NCBI RefSeq assembly: GCF_029319185.1
Contig: NZ_CP119754.1
Span: 1,984,001 to 2,048,000 of the forward strand
DNA length: 64,000 bases
Direction of reading: 5' to 3'
Origin: Superficieibacter sp. HKU1
Lineage (GTDB): Bacteria; Pseudomonadota; Gammaproteobacteria; Enterobacterales; Enterobacteriaceae
Positions 1 to 9,205 of this stretch are shown one piece after another. The notes below the pieces were generated by a model. The model had not been told where the DNA came from, searched no databases, and worked only from the letters and a program-made list of their open reading frames with translations. The first letter of the stretch is position 1; each line of letters starts with the position of its first letter. The position numbers were made by a program, and so were the translations under genes.

Positions 1-2955
1 GGCAACCGGAGCATCAACTGCAGGCGGTTGTTCAGCCACTGGCGCAGCGGGTTTTTCCACGGCAGGCGTTGCTTCAACAGGTGCCTCTTCCGCTACGGTC
101 GCTTCCACCACCGGTTCAGCAGGCGTTGCCGCCGCCGCAGTTTCTTCCGCAGTGGCTTCATCGGCATCGGCAATCAGCTGTGGCTGTTCGTTGACCGGTG
201 CAGCAATCACTTCCGGATGCGTCGTTTCAACGGCTGGCGTCTGCGGTTCAGCAACCGGAGCCTGTGGCTCTGCAACCTCTACCGCTGCTTCAGCCTGGGC
301 TTCTTCGATAACGGCCACGATAGCCTGTTCAACTTCAGCGACAATCGGTGCGGATGCATCCTGCTGCTCCGTCTCACTTTCCTGCGCGCGGGCAACCGGA
401 TAACGGATCCACACTTTACCTGATGCCATTTCTGGCGAGGCACAGGCAACGGTCAACGGCATCGGCGACTGGGTCGGATAACGCTCATCACGATAGCGAC
501 GACGACGCTGACCACTCACGCGCAGGTGGCGCGGTGAACGGCGTGAACGACGTGGCATACCGTTATTATCGCGGTTGTCTCCATTTTCATCCTGCTGCTC
601 TGAAGCGGTTTCAACCACCGCTGGCAGGTCAATTTTCGCCAGTTCGGTACCCTGAGCCGGTGTGTTCTGCACGTGCTCAGCAGCGGCAGAAGGCTGTGCG
701 GTAGCAGCGGCTGGCTGTTCAGCCGTTTCAACCGCGTCCGGAGCGACGTCAAAACGCACTTTCTGATTCAGCTGGCGCTGTTTACGGCGCGGCATCGTCT
801 GAACGCGTTCTTCCTGCTCGGCTGCCTGAACCGGCTGTTGTTCGCGGTTAAGCTCGTTAACATCCTGCTGATTCTGACGCTTATCGTCATTACGGCGGCG
901 GTTACGCTCACGACGAGGCTGTTGCTCGTCACGCGCTTTTGGCTTCTCAGCTTCATTGCTTGCCGCTGGCTGACGTGCATCGCGTGTCTCGGCATTCTGC
1001 GGTTTTTCACGACGGTTGCGACGGTTATCTTCGCGCGTTTCACGGGCTTCACTGCCGTCGTTACGTTCATTACGGTTGTCGCGACGATCGTTGCGGTCAT
1101 TACGATCGCGACGGTTGTTCTGACGCGGCTTACGGCGTTCCTGAGGACGCTCCTTTTTTTCTTCCACCTTCACTGGCGGTTGCTCAACAGGTTTGCTCTC
1201 TTCTTCACCGGCAAACATTTTTTTCAATGCGCTGATAATGCGTGAGAACAGTCCCGGGCCTTCAGCGCTCTGACGGGCGGCTGGCGCAGGTTGCGTTGCC
1301 GGGGCCGCTTTGACCGTTTCTTCAGGTACCGGTGGCGCAGGAGGAATATCCGGCATGGCAAACGTTGCCAGCGCAGGTTGTTCCGGACGTTTACGCTCCG
1401 GCGTGTCTTCTTCAGACGGCAGCGCCATCGCTTCTTCGTGCAGCTTCGGCAGCAGGTAGCTGAGCATCGGCGTTTCTTCGCCTTTACGCACGCGCAGAAC
1501 CGAGTAATGCGGCGTTTCCATCTGATCGTTCGGCACGATCACGCAGCGCACGCCGTCCTGGCGGGTTTCAATGGCATTAACCGCGCTGCGTTTTTCATTC
1601 AGCAGGTAGGAGGCAATGGGCACCGGGACAATGGCGTGCACTTCCTGAGTGTTTTCTTTCAGCGCTTCTTCTTCAATCAGACGCAGAATCGACAGCGACA
1701 GGGATTCGTTATCACGCACGGTGCCGGTACCGCTACAGCGCGGGCAAACGTGGTGGCTGGATTCACCCAGAGACGGGCTCAGACGCTGACGCGACATTTC
1801 CAGCAGCCCGAAGCGAGAAATATGGCTAATCTGAATGCGCGCACGGTCCTGACGCACCGCTTCACGCAGACGGTTTTCAACCGCGCGCTGGTGGCGAACC
1901 GGGGTCATATCGATAAAGTCGATGACAATCAAACCGCCGAGGTCGCGCAGACGCAGCTGGCGGGCAATTTCATCAGCCGCTTCAAGGTTAGTATTAAATG
2001 CGGTCTCTTCGATATCACCGCCGCGGGTCGCGCGGGCAGAGTTGATATCAATAGCCGTCAGCGCTTCCGTGGAGTCGATAACAATTGACCCACCGGACGG
2101 CAGACGCACTTCGCGCTGGAAAGCAGATTCGATCTGCGATTCAATCTGGTAGTGGCTGAACAGCGGGATTTCACCGGTGTACAGTTTGATTTTGCTGCTG
2201 AAATCCGGACGGCCCAGCGCAGAGATATGCTGACGCGCCATCTCCATCACTTTCGGGTTATCAATAAGGATTTCGCCAATGTCCTGACGCAGATAGTCGC
2301 GGAACGCGCGAACAATAACGTTGCTTTCCTGGTGGATCAGGAACGGGGCAGGGCGGCTGTCGGCGGCCTTTTTAATGGCTTCCCAGTGCTTCAGACGGAA
2401 GCTCAGATCCCACTGCAACGCTTCGGCAGATTTACCAACGCCCGCAGTGCGCACGATGAGGCCCATGCCATCCGGCAGTTCAAGACTGGCCAGCGCTTCT
2501 TTCAATTCGGTACGGTCGTCACCTTCGATGCGGCGTGAAATACCCCCTGCACGCGGGTTATTCGGCATCAGCACCAGATAGCTACCCGCCAGACTGATAA
2601 AGGTGGTTAACGCTGCGCCTTTATTACCGCGCTCTTCTTTATCGATCTGAACGATAACTTCCTGGCCTTCGCGCAACACATCTTTAATATTGGGGCGGCC
2701 ATGAGAGCTGTAGCTGGCTGGGAAATACTCGCGAGCGATCTCTTTGAGGGGAAGGAAACCATGTCTTTCAGCGCCATAATCAACAAACGCGGCTTCAAGG
2801 CTGGGTTCAATGCGGGTGATTTTACCTTTATAGATGTTCGCTTTTTTCTGTTCGTGGCCCGGGCTTTCGATATCCAGGTCGTACAGGCGCTGCCCATCTA
2901 CAAGGGCAACACGCAACTCTTCCTGCTGAGTTGCGTTGATTAACATTCTTTTCAT
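1..2955 (-). CDS. rne: Ribonuclease E, 3' end outside window
   Basis: Essential endoribonuclease and scaffold of the RNA degradosome at the inner membrane. It matures rRNA and tRNA and starts mRNA decay. Exactly 985 codons lie in the window, read from the ATG at 2955 (start MKRMLINATQQ, as in E. coli). The S1 RNA-binding domain and RNase H/DNase I-like catalytic half occupy roughly residues 1-530, with the IDINSARA segment carrying a catalytic Asp and the zinc-link CPRC around residue 404. The second half is Arg-rich, then Pro/Ala/Val/Glu-rich, which is the degradosome scaffold including the RRSRRSPRHLRVSGQ RNA-binding stretch. E. coli RNase E has 1061 residues, so about 75 C-terminal residues lie beyond the left edge. 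Divergent from rluC. Confidence 0.97.
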   Translation of the reverse strand, partial: MKRMLINATQQEELRVALVDGQRLYDLDIESPGHEQKKANIYKGKITRIEPSLEAAFVDYGAERHGFLPLKEIAREYFPASYSSHGRPNIKDVLREGQEVIVQIDKEERGNKGAALTTFISLAGSYLVLMPNNPRAGGISRRIEGDDRTELKEALASLELPDGMGLIVRTAGVGKSAEALQWDLSFRLKHWEAIKKAADSRPAPFLIHQESNVIVRAFRDYLRQDIGEILIDNPKVMEMARQHISALGRPDFSSKIKLYTGEIPLFSHYQIESQIESAFQREVRLPSGGSIVIDSTEALTAIDINSARATRGGDIEETAFNTNLEAADEIARQLRLRDLGGLIVIDFIDMTPVRHQRAVENRLREAVRQDRARIQISHISRFGLLEMSRQRLSPSLGESSHHVCPRCSGTGTVRDNESLSLSILRLIEEEALKENTQEVHAIVPVPIASYLLNEKRSAVNAIETRQDGVRCVIVPNDQMETPHYSVLRVRKGEETPMLSYLLPKLHEEAMALPSEEDTPERKRPEQPALATFAMPDIPPAPPVPEETVKAAPATQPAPAARQSAEGPGLFSRIISALKKMFAGEEESKPVEQPPVKVEEKKERPQERRKPRQNNRRDRNDRNDRRDNRNERNDGSEARETREDNRRNRREKPQNAETRDARQPAASNEAEKPKARDEQQPRRERNRRRNDDKRQNQQDVNELNREQQPVQAAEQEERVQTMPRRKQRQLNQKVRFDVAPDAVETAEQPAAATAQPSAAAEHVQNTPAQGTELAKIDLPAVVETASEQQDENGDNRDNNGMPRRSRRSPRHLRVSGQRRRRYRDERYPTQSPMPLTVACASPEMASGKVWIRYPVARAQESETEQQDASAPIVAEVEQAIVAVIEEAQAEAAVEVAEPQAPVAEPQTPAVETTHPEVIAAPVNEQPQLIADADEATAEETAAAATPAEPVVEATVAEEAPVEATPAVEKPAAPVAEQPPAVDAPVA

Positions 2956-3346
2956 CGTAACTTACTCATTATTCTTACATTGACGACTAAGCTACGGGCA
3001 GAGTGTTGCCTTTCCGGGGATGACCGATGGCCTCGTGACTGTTCACGTCGCCAACCTCACGGTTGTCGCTCGCTTAAGAGGCGCAGAGTGTCGGTTGCCT
3101 GTCTTTCATACGGAAACACAGCGCAATTAACTGGGAAACAGCCTGGGGAAACTCTCCAGGGACGAATCCATTTACCGGTAAGGACTACAACCCGTAGCCC
3201 GCTAACTGTCTGAAAGGCCAATACGTCTTACGCCATTGCTGCGTTGATGACCGGACAGACAAAACTGGTAATTCCGCAAAATTCCTTGGCTTAACAAGAT
3301 TCAACACGGAAAACGGCATCATTATTCCATTGCTAACCTTATTATA
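2956..3346 (-). promoter_or_regulatory. rne promoter and long 5' leader
   Basis: The gene-free stretch between rne and rluC. On the minus strand a TATAAT -10 box lies at 3346-3341, which would give a leader of about 375 nt before the rne ATG. E. coli rne has a 361-nt leader whose hairpins let RNase E control its own mRNA. Several G/C-rich inverted stretches are visible, but I did not fold the leader. A short plus-strand reading frame inside it (2980-3213) is not credible as a gene. Confidence 0.7.
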
Positions 3347-3524
3347 GCAAGCTGGCTTTTACCTTTTATCACCCGGTTACTCACAGTTTTTACACGTCAG
3401 GGTCAGATTGTTCTAATAACAACCACACCAACATCATGTAAACCCGATGAGATCGGATGATGTTAAATATAAGCACAGAAAAATGAGTGGCGCTAATGAG
3501 GATGGCTATTTAAAATCGCCGACT

Positions 3525-4478
3525 ATGAAAAATGAGAATCCATCCGTAAAAATGGTTGCCATTACCGCTGACGAAGCCGGGCAACGAATCGACAACTTTT
3601 TGCGCACCCAGTTAAAAGGGGTGCCAAAAAGCATGATTTACCGCATTCTGCGTAAAGGCGAAGTGCGGGTGAATAAGAAGCGCATTAAGCCTGAGTACAA
3701 ACTGGAAGCGGGGGACGAAATTCGTATCCCTCCGGTGCGCGTTGCTGAACGTGAAGAAGCGGCCGTCTCGCCGCGCCTGCAAAAAGTAGCCGCGCTGACG
3801 GATGTCATCCTTTATGAGGATGAGCATATTCTGGTGCTCAATAAACCCTCGGGAATGGCGGTACACGGCGGTAGCGGTCTGAGTTTTGGCGTGATTGAAG
3901 GTCTGCGAGCCCTGCGCCCGGAAGCGCGCTTCCTTGAGCTGGTACACCGTCTGGACCGCGACACCTCCGGCGTGCTGCTGGTTGCCAAAAAGCGCTCGGC
4001 GCTGCGTTCACTGCATGAGCAACTGCGCGAAAAAGGCATGCAGAAGGATTATCTGGCGCTGGTACGCGGTCAGTGGCAGTCGCATATGAAAGTCGTTCAG
4101 GCTCCGCTGCTGAAAAATATTTTGCAAAGCGGTGAGCGTATTGTGCGGGTGAATCAGGAAGGCAAGCCGTCCGAAACGCGATTCAAGGTGGAAGAACGTT
4201 ACGAACATGCCACGCTGGTGCGCTGTAGCCCGGTGACCGGGCGTACACACCAGATCCGCGTGCATACGTTACATGCGGGCCATCCGATTGCCTTTGACGA
4301 TCGCTATGGCGACCGTGAGTTTGATAAGCAACTGGCGGGAACCGGCCTTAACCGTCTGTTCCTGCACGCGGCAGCGCTGAAGTTTACCCATCCTGCCACG
4401 GGAGAGGTGTTGCGTATTGAAGCGCCGCTGGATGATGAGCTAAAGCGGTGTTTGCAGGTATTGCGTAACGCGAAGTAA
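3525..4478 (+). CDS. rluC: 23S rRNA pseudouridine synthase RluC
   Basis: Makes pseudouridine at 955, 2504 and 2580 of 23S rRNA. The 317-residue protein has an N-terminal S4-like RNA-binding domain (about 20-80, including RILRKGEVRVNKKRIKP) and an RluA-family catalytic domain with the HRLDRDTSG motif carrying the catalytic Asp. The start at 3525 (MKNENPSVKM) is chosen because it matches the E. coli N-terminus; an upstream in-frame ATG at 3447 would add 26 unrelated residues. It ends with RNAK and is followed by a REP cluster. Confidence 0.96.
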   Translation: MKNENPSVKMVAITADEAGQRIDNFLRTQLKGVPKSMIYRILRKGEVRVNKKRIKPEYKLEAGDEIRIPPVRVAEREEAAVSPRLQKVAALTDVILYEDEHILVLNKPSGMAVHGGSGLSFGVIEGLRALRPEARFLELVHRLDRDTSGVLLVAKKRSALRSLHEQLREKGMQKDYLALVRGQWQSHMKVVQAPLLKNILQSGERIVRVNQEGKPSETRFKVEERYEHATLVRCSPVTGRTHQIRVHTLHAGHPIAFDDRYGDREFDKQLAGTGLNRLFLHAAALKFTHPATGEVLRIEAPLDDELKRCLQVLRNAK

Positions 4479-4493
4479 GCCCGGTGTCGCCAT

Positions 4494-4602
4494 GCCCGGA
4501 GGCGCTGCGCTTACCGGGCCTACGATCAAGTCTCAGCCGCACGGTACAAAGCCGAACAATACCGCCATTTGTAGGCCGGATAAGGCGAAGCCGCCATCCG
4601 GC
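4494..4602. repeat. BIME: two REP-type palindromes
   Basis: Two REP-like units in the rluC-yceF gap. Unit 1 (4494-4524) is an imperfect palindrome of the form GCCCGGAGGCGC...CCGGGCCTACG. Unit 2 (4571-4602) begins GTAGGCCGGATAAGGCG and ends CGCCATCCGGC. They face each other across about 46 bp, the layout of a bacterial interspersed mosaic element. It lies between convergent genes, where such elements often act as transcript ends or gyrase sites. Confidence 0.85.
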
Positions 4603-4648
4603 AGATAGTGCACCGCAGCCGGATATCACCACCATAGCCGCAGTTCTT

Positions 4649-5233
4649 TTATCTCAACAGCGGGTTCATCTCTTCCCGGCGCAGCATCTGACACAGTGCA
4701 ATCAGCGGCAACCCGACCAGCGTATTAGGATCGCGTCCCTCCAGCCTTTCAAACAGCGCAATCCCTAACCCTTCGCTTTTAAAACTGCCCGCGCACTGAA
4801 GGGGATTTTCTTTGCGTAAATAGTCACCAATTTCCTGCTCACTCAGATGACGAAAATGAACATCAAACGGCTCACATTCAGTTTGTAAATGTCCGGTCGC
4901 CGAATTATAAAGTGCCAGCCCGGTATAAAAGGTGACGATATTGCCACTGGCCTGCATTAATTGTCGTCGTGCACGTTCTTCGGTTAACGGTTTACCGGCT
5001 ATTTCACCGTCCAGTACGCATACCTGATCCGAACCAATGATCAGATGCTGAGGAAAACGTTCGGCCAGCGACTGTGCTTTAGCCTGCGCCAGACGCAGCA
5101 CCAGATGGCGCGGCGTTTCGCCAGGCAGCGGCGTTTCATCGGTGTCCGGCGCGGCACATTCAAAGGTCAGGCCAAGCTTTTCAAGGAGCATACGCCGCCA
5201 GGGCGACGTAGAAGCAAGAATAAGACGGGTCAT
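4649..5233 (-). CDS. yceF: Maf-like nucleotide pyrophosphatase YceF
   Basis: Maf/YceF-family nucleoside-triphosphate pyrophosphatase; the E. coli protein prefers m7GTP. The family N-terminus RLILASTSPWRR and the IIGSDQVCVLDGE block with its catalytic Asp are present, as is the ERLEGRDPNTLVGLPL C-terminal signature. The start at 5233 (MTRLILAS) aligns with E. coli MPKLILAS and gives 194 residues; an in-frame ATG at 5245 adds four residues. Neither start has a strong ribosome-binding site. It is transcribed towards rluC and away from yceD. Confidence 0.93.
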   Translation of the reverse strand: MTRLILASTSPWRRMLLEKLGLTFECAAPDTDETPLPGETPRHLVLRLAQAKAQSLAERFPQHLIIGSDQVCVLDGEIAGKPLTEERARRQLMQASGNIVTFYTGLALYNSATGHLQTECEPFDVHFRHLSEQEIGDYLRKENPLQCAGSFKSEGLGIALFERLEGRDPNTLVGLPLIALCQMLRREEMNPLLR

Positions 5234-5338
5234 ATATTTTTTCATTCAGATATAGCGTATCGGATGGCCTCATTTTAAACTAAAGGCCGCAATGTGTGCG
5301 AATTATTGGCAAAAGGCATCCTGAGGTTGCCTTTTTCT

Positions 5339-5367
5339 TTGACTCTATGACGTTACAAAGTTAATAT
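5339..5367 (+). promoter_or_regulatory. yceD-rpmF promoter, start site close to the ATG
   Basis: TTGACT (5339-5344), a 17-bp spacer and TAATAT (5362-5367) form a near-consensus sigma-70 promoter. Transcription would begin at about 5373-5376, and the yceD ATG is at 5377. This predicts a leaderless or nearly leaderless mRNA. No Shine-Dalgarno sequence is seen before that ATG. A small hairpin (GGCA...TGCC plus T run, about 5313-5337) lies just upstream. Confidence 0.75.
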
Positions 5368-5376
5368 GCGCGCCCT

Positions 5377-5898
5377 ATGCAAAAGGTAAAATTACCCCTG
5401 ACTCTTGACCCGGTTCGTACGGCTCAAAAACGCCTCGATTACCAGGGCATTTATGCTCCCGATCAGGCAGAGCGTGTCGCCGCGTCTGTAGTCAGTGTGG
5501 ATAGTGATGTAGAATGCACGATGTCGTTCGCTATCGACAACCAGCGCCTCGCGGTGATTACCGGCGATGCAAAGGTCACGGTAACGCTCGAATGTCAGCG
5601 TTGCGGGAAACCGTTTATTCATCACGTTCACACAACGTATTGTTTCAGTCCGGTCCGTTCCGACGAACAGGCTGAAGCACTCCCGGAAGCGTATGAACCG
5701 ATTGAGGTTAACGATTTCGGTGAAATCGATCTGCTGGCGATGGTTGAAGATGAAATCATCCTCTCCTTGCCGGTAGTTCCGGTGCATGATTCTGAACACT
5801 GTGAAGTGTCCGACGCGGACATGGTCTTTGGCGAACTGCCTGAAGAGGCACAAAAACCAAATCCATTTGCCGTATTAGCCAGCTTAAAGCGTAAGTAA
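5377..5898 (+). CDS. yceD: YceD, DUF177 family, upstream partner of rpmF
   Basis: Conserved 173-residue protein of the DUF177/YceD family, the same length as in E. coli. Plant and bacterial relatives are linked to 23S rRNA accumulation and ribosome assembly. Visible landmarks are the MQKVKLPLTLDPVRTAQKR start, a CQRCGKPF cysteine pair near residues 69-72 and the C-terminal KPNPFAVLASLKRK tail. It sits 51 bp before rpmF, the classic yceD-rpmF pair, and its promoter almost abuts the ATG. Confidence 0.94.
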   Translation: MQKVKLPLTLDPVRTAQKRLDYQGIYAPDQAERVAASVVSVDSDVECTMSFAIDNQRLAVITGDAKVTVTLECQRCGKPFIHHVHTTYCFSPVRSDEQAEALPEAYEPIEVNDFGEIDLLAMVEDEIILSLPVVPVHDSEHCEVSDADMVFGELPEEAQKPNPFAVLASLKRK

Positions 5899-5949
5899 TA
5901 GGTGTTTCCCGCGAGCGCGGGGAGAAGCCGTAATTAAGGAGTAAGGTCC

Positions 5950-6123
5950 ATGGCCGTACAACAAAATAAACCAACCCGTTCCAAACGTGGCATGCGTCGC
6001 TCTCATGACGCTCTGACCGCAGTTACCAGCCTGTCTGTAGACAAAGCGTCTGGTGAATCCCACCTGCGTCACCACATGACTGCCGACGGTTTCTACCGTG
6101 GCCGCAAGGTCATCGCTAAGTAA
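5950..6123 (+). CDS. rpmF: 50S ribosomal protein L32
   Basis: 57-residue basic ribosomal protein of the large subunit, translated directly from the sequence. It begins MAVQQNKPTRSKRGMRR and ends FYRGRKVIAK, essentially the E. coli protein. A Shine-Dalgarno stretch (AAGGAG, about 5935-5940) precedes the ATG at 5950. Transcription continues into plsX and the fab genes, the known coupling of ribosomal protein and fatty-acid synthesis genes. Confidence 0.97.
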   Translation: MAVQQNKPTRSKRGMRRSHDALTAVTSLSVDKASGESHLRHHMTADGFYRGRKVIAK

Positions 6124-6253
6124 TCACGCGATACTCAACGACTTTCGCGTTGCCGTTGCGGTAGCGTGAAAGACGAAGAGTAGAAGCGTGGTGAAGCTTA
6201 GTGAGGAATTCCCCGTGCAGACGGGGATAACCAAACCGGGCAGCGACGATACC

Positions 6254-7288
6254 TTGACTCATCTGACCCTGGCGTTAGATGTCATGGGGGGCGATTTTGG
6301 CCCTTCCGTGACAGTGCCTGCAGCTTTGCAGGCACTGAACTTTAATTCGCAACTCTCACTCCTCCTGGTCGGCGATCCCGACGCTATCACGCCATTACTT
6401 GCCAGAGCTGACTTTGAACAACGTTCGCGTCTGCAGGTTATTCCTGCGCAGTCAGTTATTGCCAGTGATGCTCGTCCCTCTCAGGCTGTGCGTAACAGCC
6501 GGGGCAGTTCCATGCGCATTGCGCTGGAGCTGGTGAAAGAAGGTCGTGCCGAAGCCTGCGTCAGCGCGGGCAATACCGGTGCGCTGATGGGGCTGGCGAA
6601 ATTACTGCTCAAGCCGATCGACGGTATTGAGCGCCCGGCGCTGGTGACTATCCTCCCTCACCAGCAGAAGGGAAAAACGGTGGTGCTCGATCTGGGAGCT
6701 AACGTAGACTGCGACAGTAAAATGCTGGCGCAGTTTGCCGTGATGGGTGCCGTGCTGGCAGAAGAGGTCATCGGTATCACTCAGCCTCGCGTGGCGTTGC
6801 TGAATATTGGTGAAGAAGAAGTCAAAGGACTTGATAATATTCGCCAGGCGTCCGAACTGCTGAAAAAAGTGCCCTCGATCAACTATATTGGCTATCTTGA
6901 AGCCAATGAACTGTTGACCGGGAAGACCGATGTTATGGTCTGCGACGGATTCACAGGCAATGTCACATTAAAGACCATGGAAGGTGTTGTAAGAATGTTT
7001 CTTTCGCTGCTGAAGTCTCAGGGTGAAGGTAAAAAAAGGTCGTGGTGGCTGTGGTTATTAAAACACTGGTTACAAAAAAGCCTGACAAGGCGATTCAGTC
7101 ACCTCAACCCCGACCAGTATAATGGTGCCTGTCTGTTAGGATTACGCGGCACGGTGATTAAGAGTCATGGTGCTGCCAATCAGCGAGCCTTTAGCGTGGC
7201 GATTGAACAGGCAGTGCAGGCGGTGCAGCGACAAGTCCCCCAGCGGATTGCCGCTCGCCTGGAATCTGTATTAGCAAAAAGTGACTGA
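6254..7288 (+). CDS. plsX: Phosphate acyltransferase PlsX
   Basis: Converts acyl-ACP to acyl-phosphate, feeding membrane phospholipid synthesis. The TTG at 6254 is taken as the start (MTHLTLALDVMGGDFGPS) because homology with the E. coli MTRLTLALDVMGG start begins there; a GTG at 6188 in frame would add 22 residues without family similarity. This gives 344 residues. The C-terminus (RLESVLAKSD) stops about 12 residues before the E. coli 356-residue end, so the tail differs. The fabH start follows 6 bp after the stop. Confidence 0.93.
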   Translation: MTHLTLALDVMGGDFGPSVTVPAALQALNFNSQLSLLLVGDPDAITPLLARADFEQRSRLQVIPAQSVIASDARPSQAVRNSRGSSMRIALELVKEGRAEACVSAGNTGALMGLAKLLLKPIDGIERPALVTILPHQQKGKTVVLDLGANVDCDSKMLAQFAVMGAVLAEEVIGITQPRVALLNIGEEEVKGLDNIRQASELLKKVPSINYIGYLEANELLTGKTDVMVCDGFTGNVTLKTMEGVVRMFLSLLKSQGEGKKRSWWLWLLKHWLQKSLTRRFSHLNPDQYNGACLLGLRGTVIKSHGAANQRAFSVAIEQAVQAVQRQVPQRIAARLESVLAKSD

Positions 7289-7294
7289 GCGTAC

Positions 7295-8248
7295 ATGCAT
7301 ACGAAGATTATGGGTACCGGCAGCTATCTGCCCGAACAAGTGCGAACTAACGCCGATCTGGAAAAAATGGTCGACACGTCTGACGAGTGGATTGTCACCC
7401 GTACAGGTATTCGTGAACGCCGTATCGCCGGGCCGAATGAGACCGTTGCCACAATGGGCTTTGAAGCTGCAAAACGTGCGCTTGAGATGGCGGGCGTTGA
7501 CGCCGAACAGATCGAACTGATTATTGTTGCCACCACCTCGGCAAGCCATGCGTTTCCAAGCGCGGCCTGTCAGATCCAGAACATGCTGGAGATCAAAGGC
7601 TGCCCGGCTTTTGATATTGGCGCCGCCTGCGCAGGTTTTACCTATGCACTGAGCGTGGCCGATCAGTATGTAAAATCCGGCGCGGTGAAACACGCGCTGG
7701 TGATTGGTTCTGACGTGCTGGCACGTACCTGCGATCCCACCGATCGCGGTACCATCATTATCTTTGGTGACGGTGCGGGTGCTGTAGTGCTGAGCGCGTC
7801 TGAAGAACAGGGGATTATTTCTACCCATCTTCATGCTGATGGCCGCTACGGTGAGCTGTTGAGGCTGCCAAACCTCGATCGTGTGCATCCGGAAAATTCC
7901 ACTTACCTGACGATGACCGGAAATGAAGTCTTTAAGGTCGCGGTCACGGAACTGGCGCACATCGTTGATGAAACACTGGAAGCCAATAATCTGGACCGCT
8001 CGCAGCTGGACTGGCTGGTGCCGCATCAGGCTAACCTGCGCATCATTAGCGCGACCGCGAAAAAGCTCGGTATGTCGATGGACAACGTGGTAGTGACCCT
8101 TGATCGCCATGGCAACACGTCGGCCGCCTCCGTGCCTTGTGCGCTTGATGAAGCCGTGCGCGATGGGCGCATCAAGGCGGGACAACTGGTGCTACTGGAA
8201 GCCTTCGGCGGTGGTTTCACCTGGGGTTCGGCGCTGGTTCGTTTCTAA
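7295..8248 (+). CDS. fabH: 3-oxoacyl-ACP synthase III
   Basis: Starts type II fatty-acid synthesis by condensing acetyl-CoA with malonyl-ACP. At 317 residues it is the E. coli length. The active-site Cys lies in ACAGFTYAL (about residue 112), the catalytic His in VPHQANLRI (about 244) and the Asn in HGNTSAASVP (about 274). It lies between plsX and fabD in the conserved fab cluster. Confidence 0.98.
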   Translation: MHTKIMGTGSYLPEQVRTNADLEKMVDTSDEWIVTRTGIRERRIAGPNETVATMGFEAAKRALEMAGVDAEQIELIIVATTSASHAFPSAACQIQNMLEIKGCPAFDIGAACAGFTYALSVADQYVKSGAVKHALVIGSDVLARTCDPTDRGTIIIFGDGAGAVVLSASEEQGIISTHLHADGRYGELLRLPNLDRVHPENSTYLTMTGNEVFKVAVTELAHIVDETLEANNLDRSQLDWLVPHQANLRIISATAKKLGMSMDNVVVTLDRHGNTSAASVPCALDEAVRDGRIKAGQLVLLEAFGGGFTWGSALVRF

Positions 8249-8262
8249 ATAAGGATAATAAC

Positions 8263-9192
8263 ATGACGCAATTTGCATTCGTTTTTCCGGGACAGGGCTC
8301 GCAGACCGTTGGGATGCTGGCTGATATGGCCGCTGCTCATCCGGTTATTGAAGAGACATTTCACGAAGCCTCTGCGGCGCTGGGTTACGATCTCTGGGCA
8401 CTGACCCAGCAAGGGCCCGCAGAAGAACTGAACAAAACGTGGCAGACGCAGCCTGCGCTACTGGCAGCCTCGGTTGCACTGTATCGCGCATGGCAGCAGC
8501 AGGGCGGCAAAACGCCGGCGCTGATGGCAGGTCATAGCCTGGGTGAATATTCGGCGCTGGTCTGTGCGGGCGTGATTGATTTCGCTGACGCGGTACGTCT
8601 GGTTGAACTGCGCGGTAAGTTTATGCAGGAAGCCGTACCGGCGGGTACCGGCGCGATGTCTGCCATCATTGGCCTTGACGATGCGGCGATTGCTAAAGCC
8701 TGTGAAGAATCAGCGCAGGGTGAAGTTGTCTCTCCGGTAAACTATAACTCGCCGGGCCAGGTGGTTATTGCCGGGCATAAAGACGCCGTTGAGCGCGCTG
8801 GCGCAGCCTGTAAAGCTGCCGGAGCAAAGCGTGCGCTGCCGCTGCCTGTCAGCGTTCCGTCTCACTGTGCGCTGATGAAACCCGCCGCAGAAAAACTGGC
8901 GGCCGAACTGAAGAACATCACTTTTAACGCGCCGTCCGTGCCCGTCGTCAACAACGTTGACGTTAAGTGCGAAACCGCGCCGAATGCCATCCGCGATGCG
9001 CTGGTTCGCCAGCTCTACAGCCCGGTACAGTGGACGAAAAGCGTAGAATTTATGGCTTCACAGGGCGTTGAACACCTCTATGAAGTCGGTCCAGGCAAGG
9101 TGTTGACCGGCCTGACCAAACGTATTGTTGACACCCTGACCGCATCGGCGCTTAACGAGCCGGAAGCGCTGTCAGCGGCGATTGCACAATAA
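8263..9192 (+). CDS. fabD: Malonyl-CoA:ACP transacylase
   Basis: Transfers malonyl groups from CoA to acyl carrier protein. The 309-residue protein shows the FPGQGSQ N-terminal motif, the nucleophile in GHSLGEYSAL (Ser about 92) and the catalytic His in VPSHCALM (about 201). A GGATAA ribosome-binding stretch lies before the ATG. It is cotranscribed with fabH (14-bp gap) and fabG. Confidence 0.98.
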   Translation: MTQFAFVFPGQGSQTVGMLADMAAAHPVIEETFHEASAALGYDLWALTQQGPAEELNKTWQTQPALLAASVALYRAWQQQGGKTPALMAGHSLGEYSALVCAGVIDFADAVRLVELRGKFMQEAVPAGTGAMSAIIGLDDAAIAKACEESAQGEVVSPVNYNSPGQVVIAGHKDAVERAGAACKAAGAKRALPLPVSVPSHCALMKPAAEKLAAELKNITFNAPSVPVVNNVDVKCETAPNAIRDALVRQLYSPVQWTKSVEFMASQGVEHLYEVGPGKVLTGLTKRIVDTLTASALNEPEALSAAIAQ

Positions 9193-9205
9193 AAAGAGGA
9201 ATATC

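Noticed and set aside
1291..2088. 265-codon open frame on the plus strand
   Set aside because: Lies wholly antisense to rne, whose frame matches E. coli RNase E; composition is that of a shadow frame.
2980..3213. 77-codon frame in the rne leader
   Set aside because: Overlaps the structured rne 5' leader on the opposite strand; no ribosome-binding site.
7271..8185. 304-codon frame on the minus strand
   Set aside because: Shadow of fabH; no ribosome-binding site or family features.
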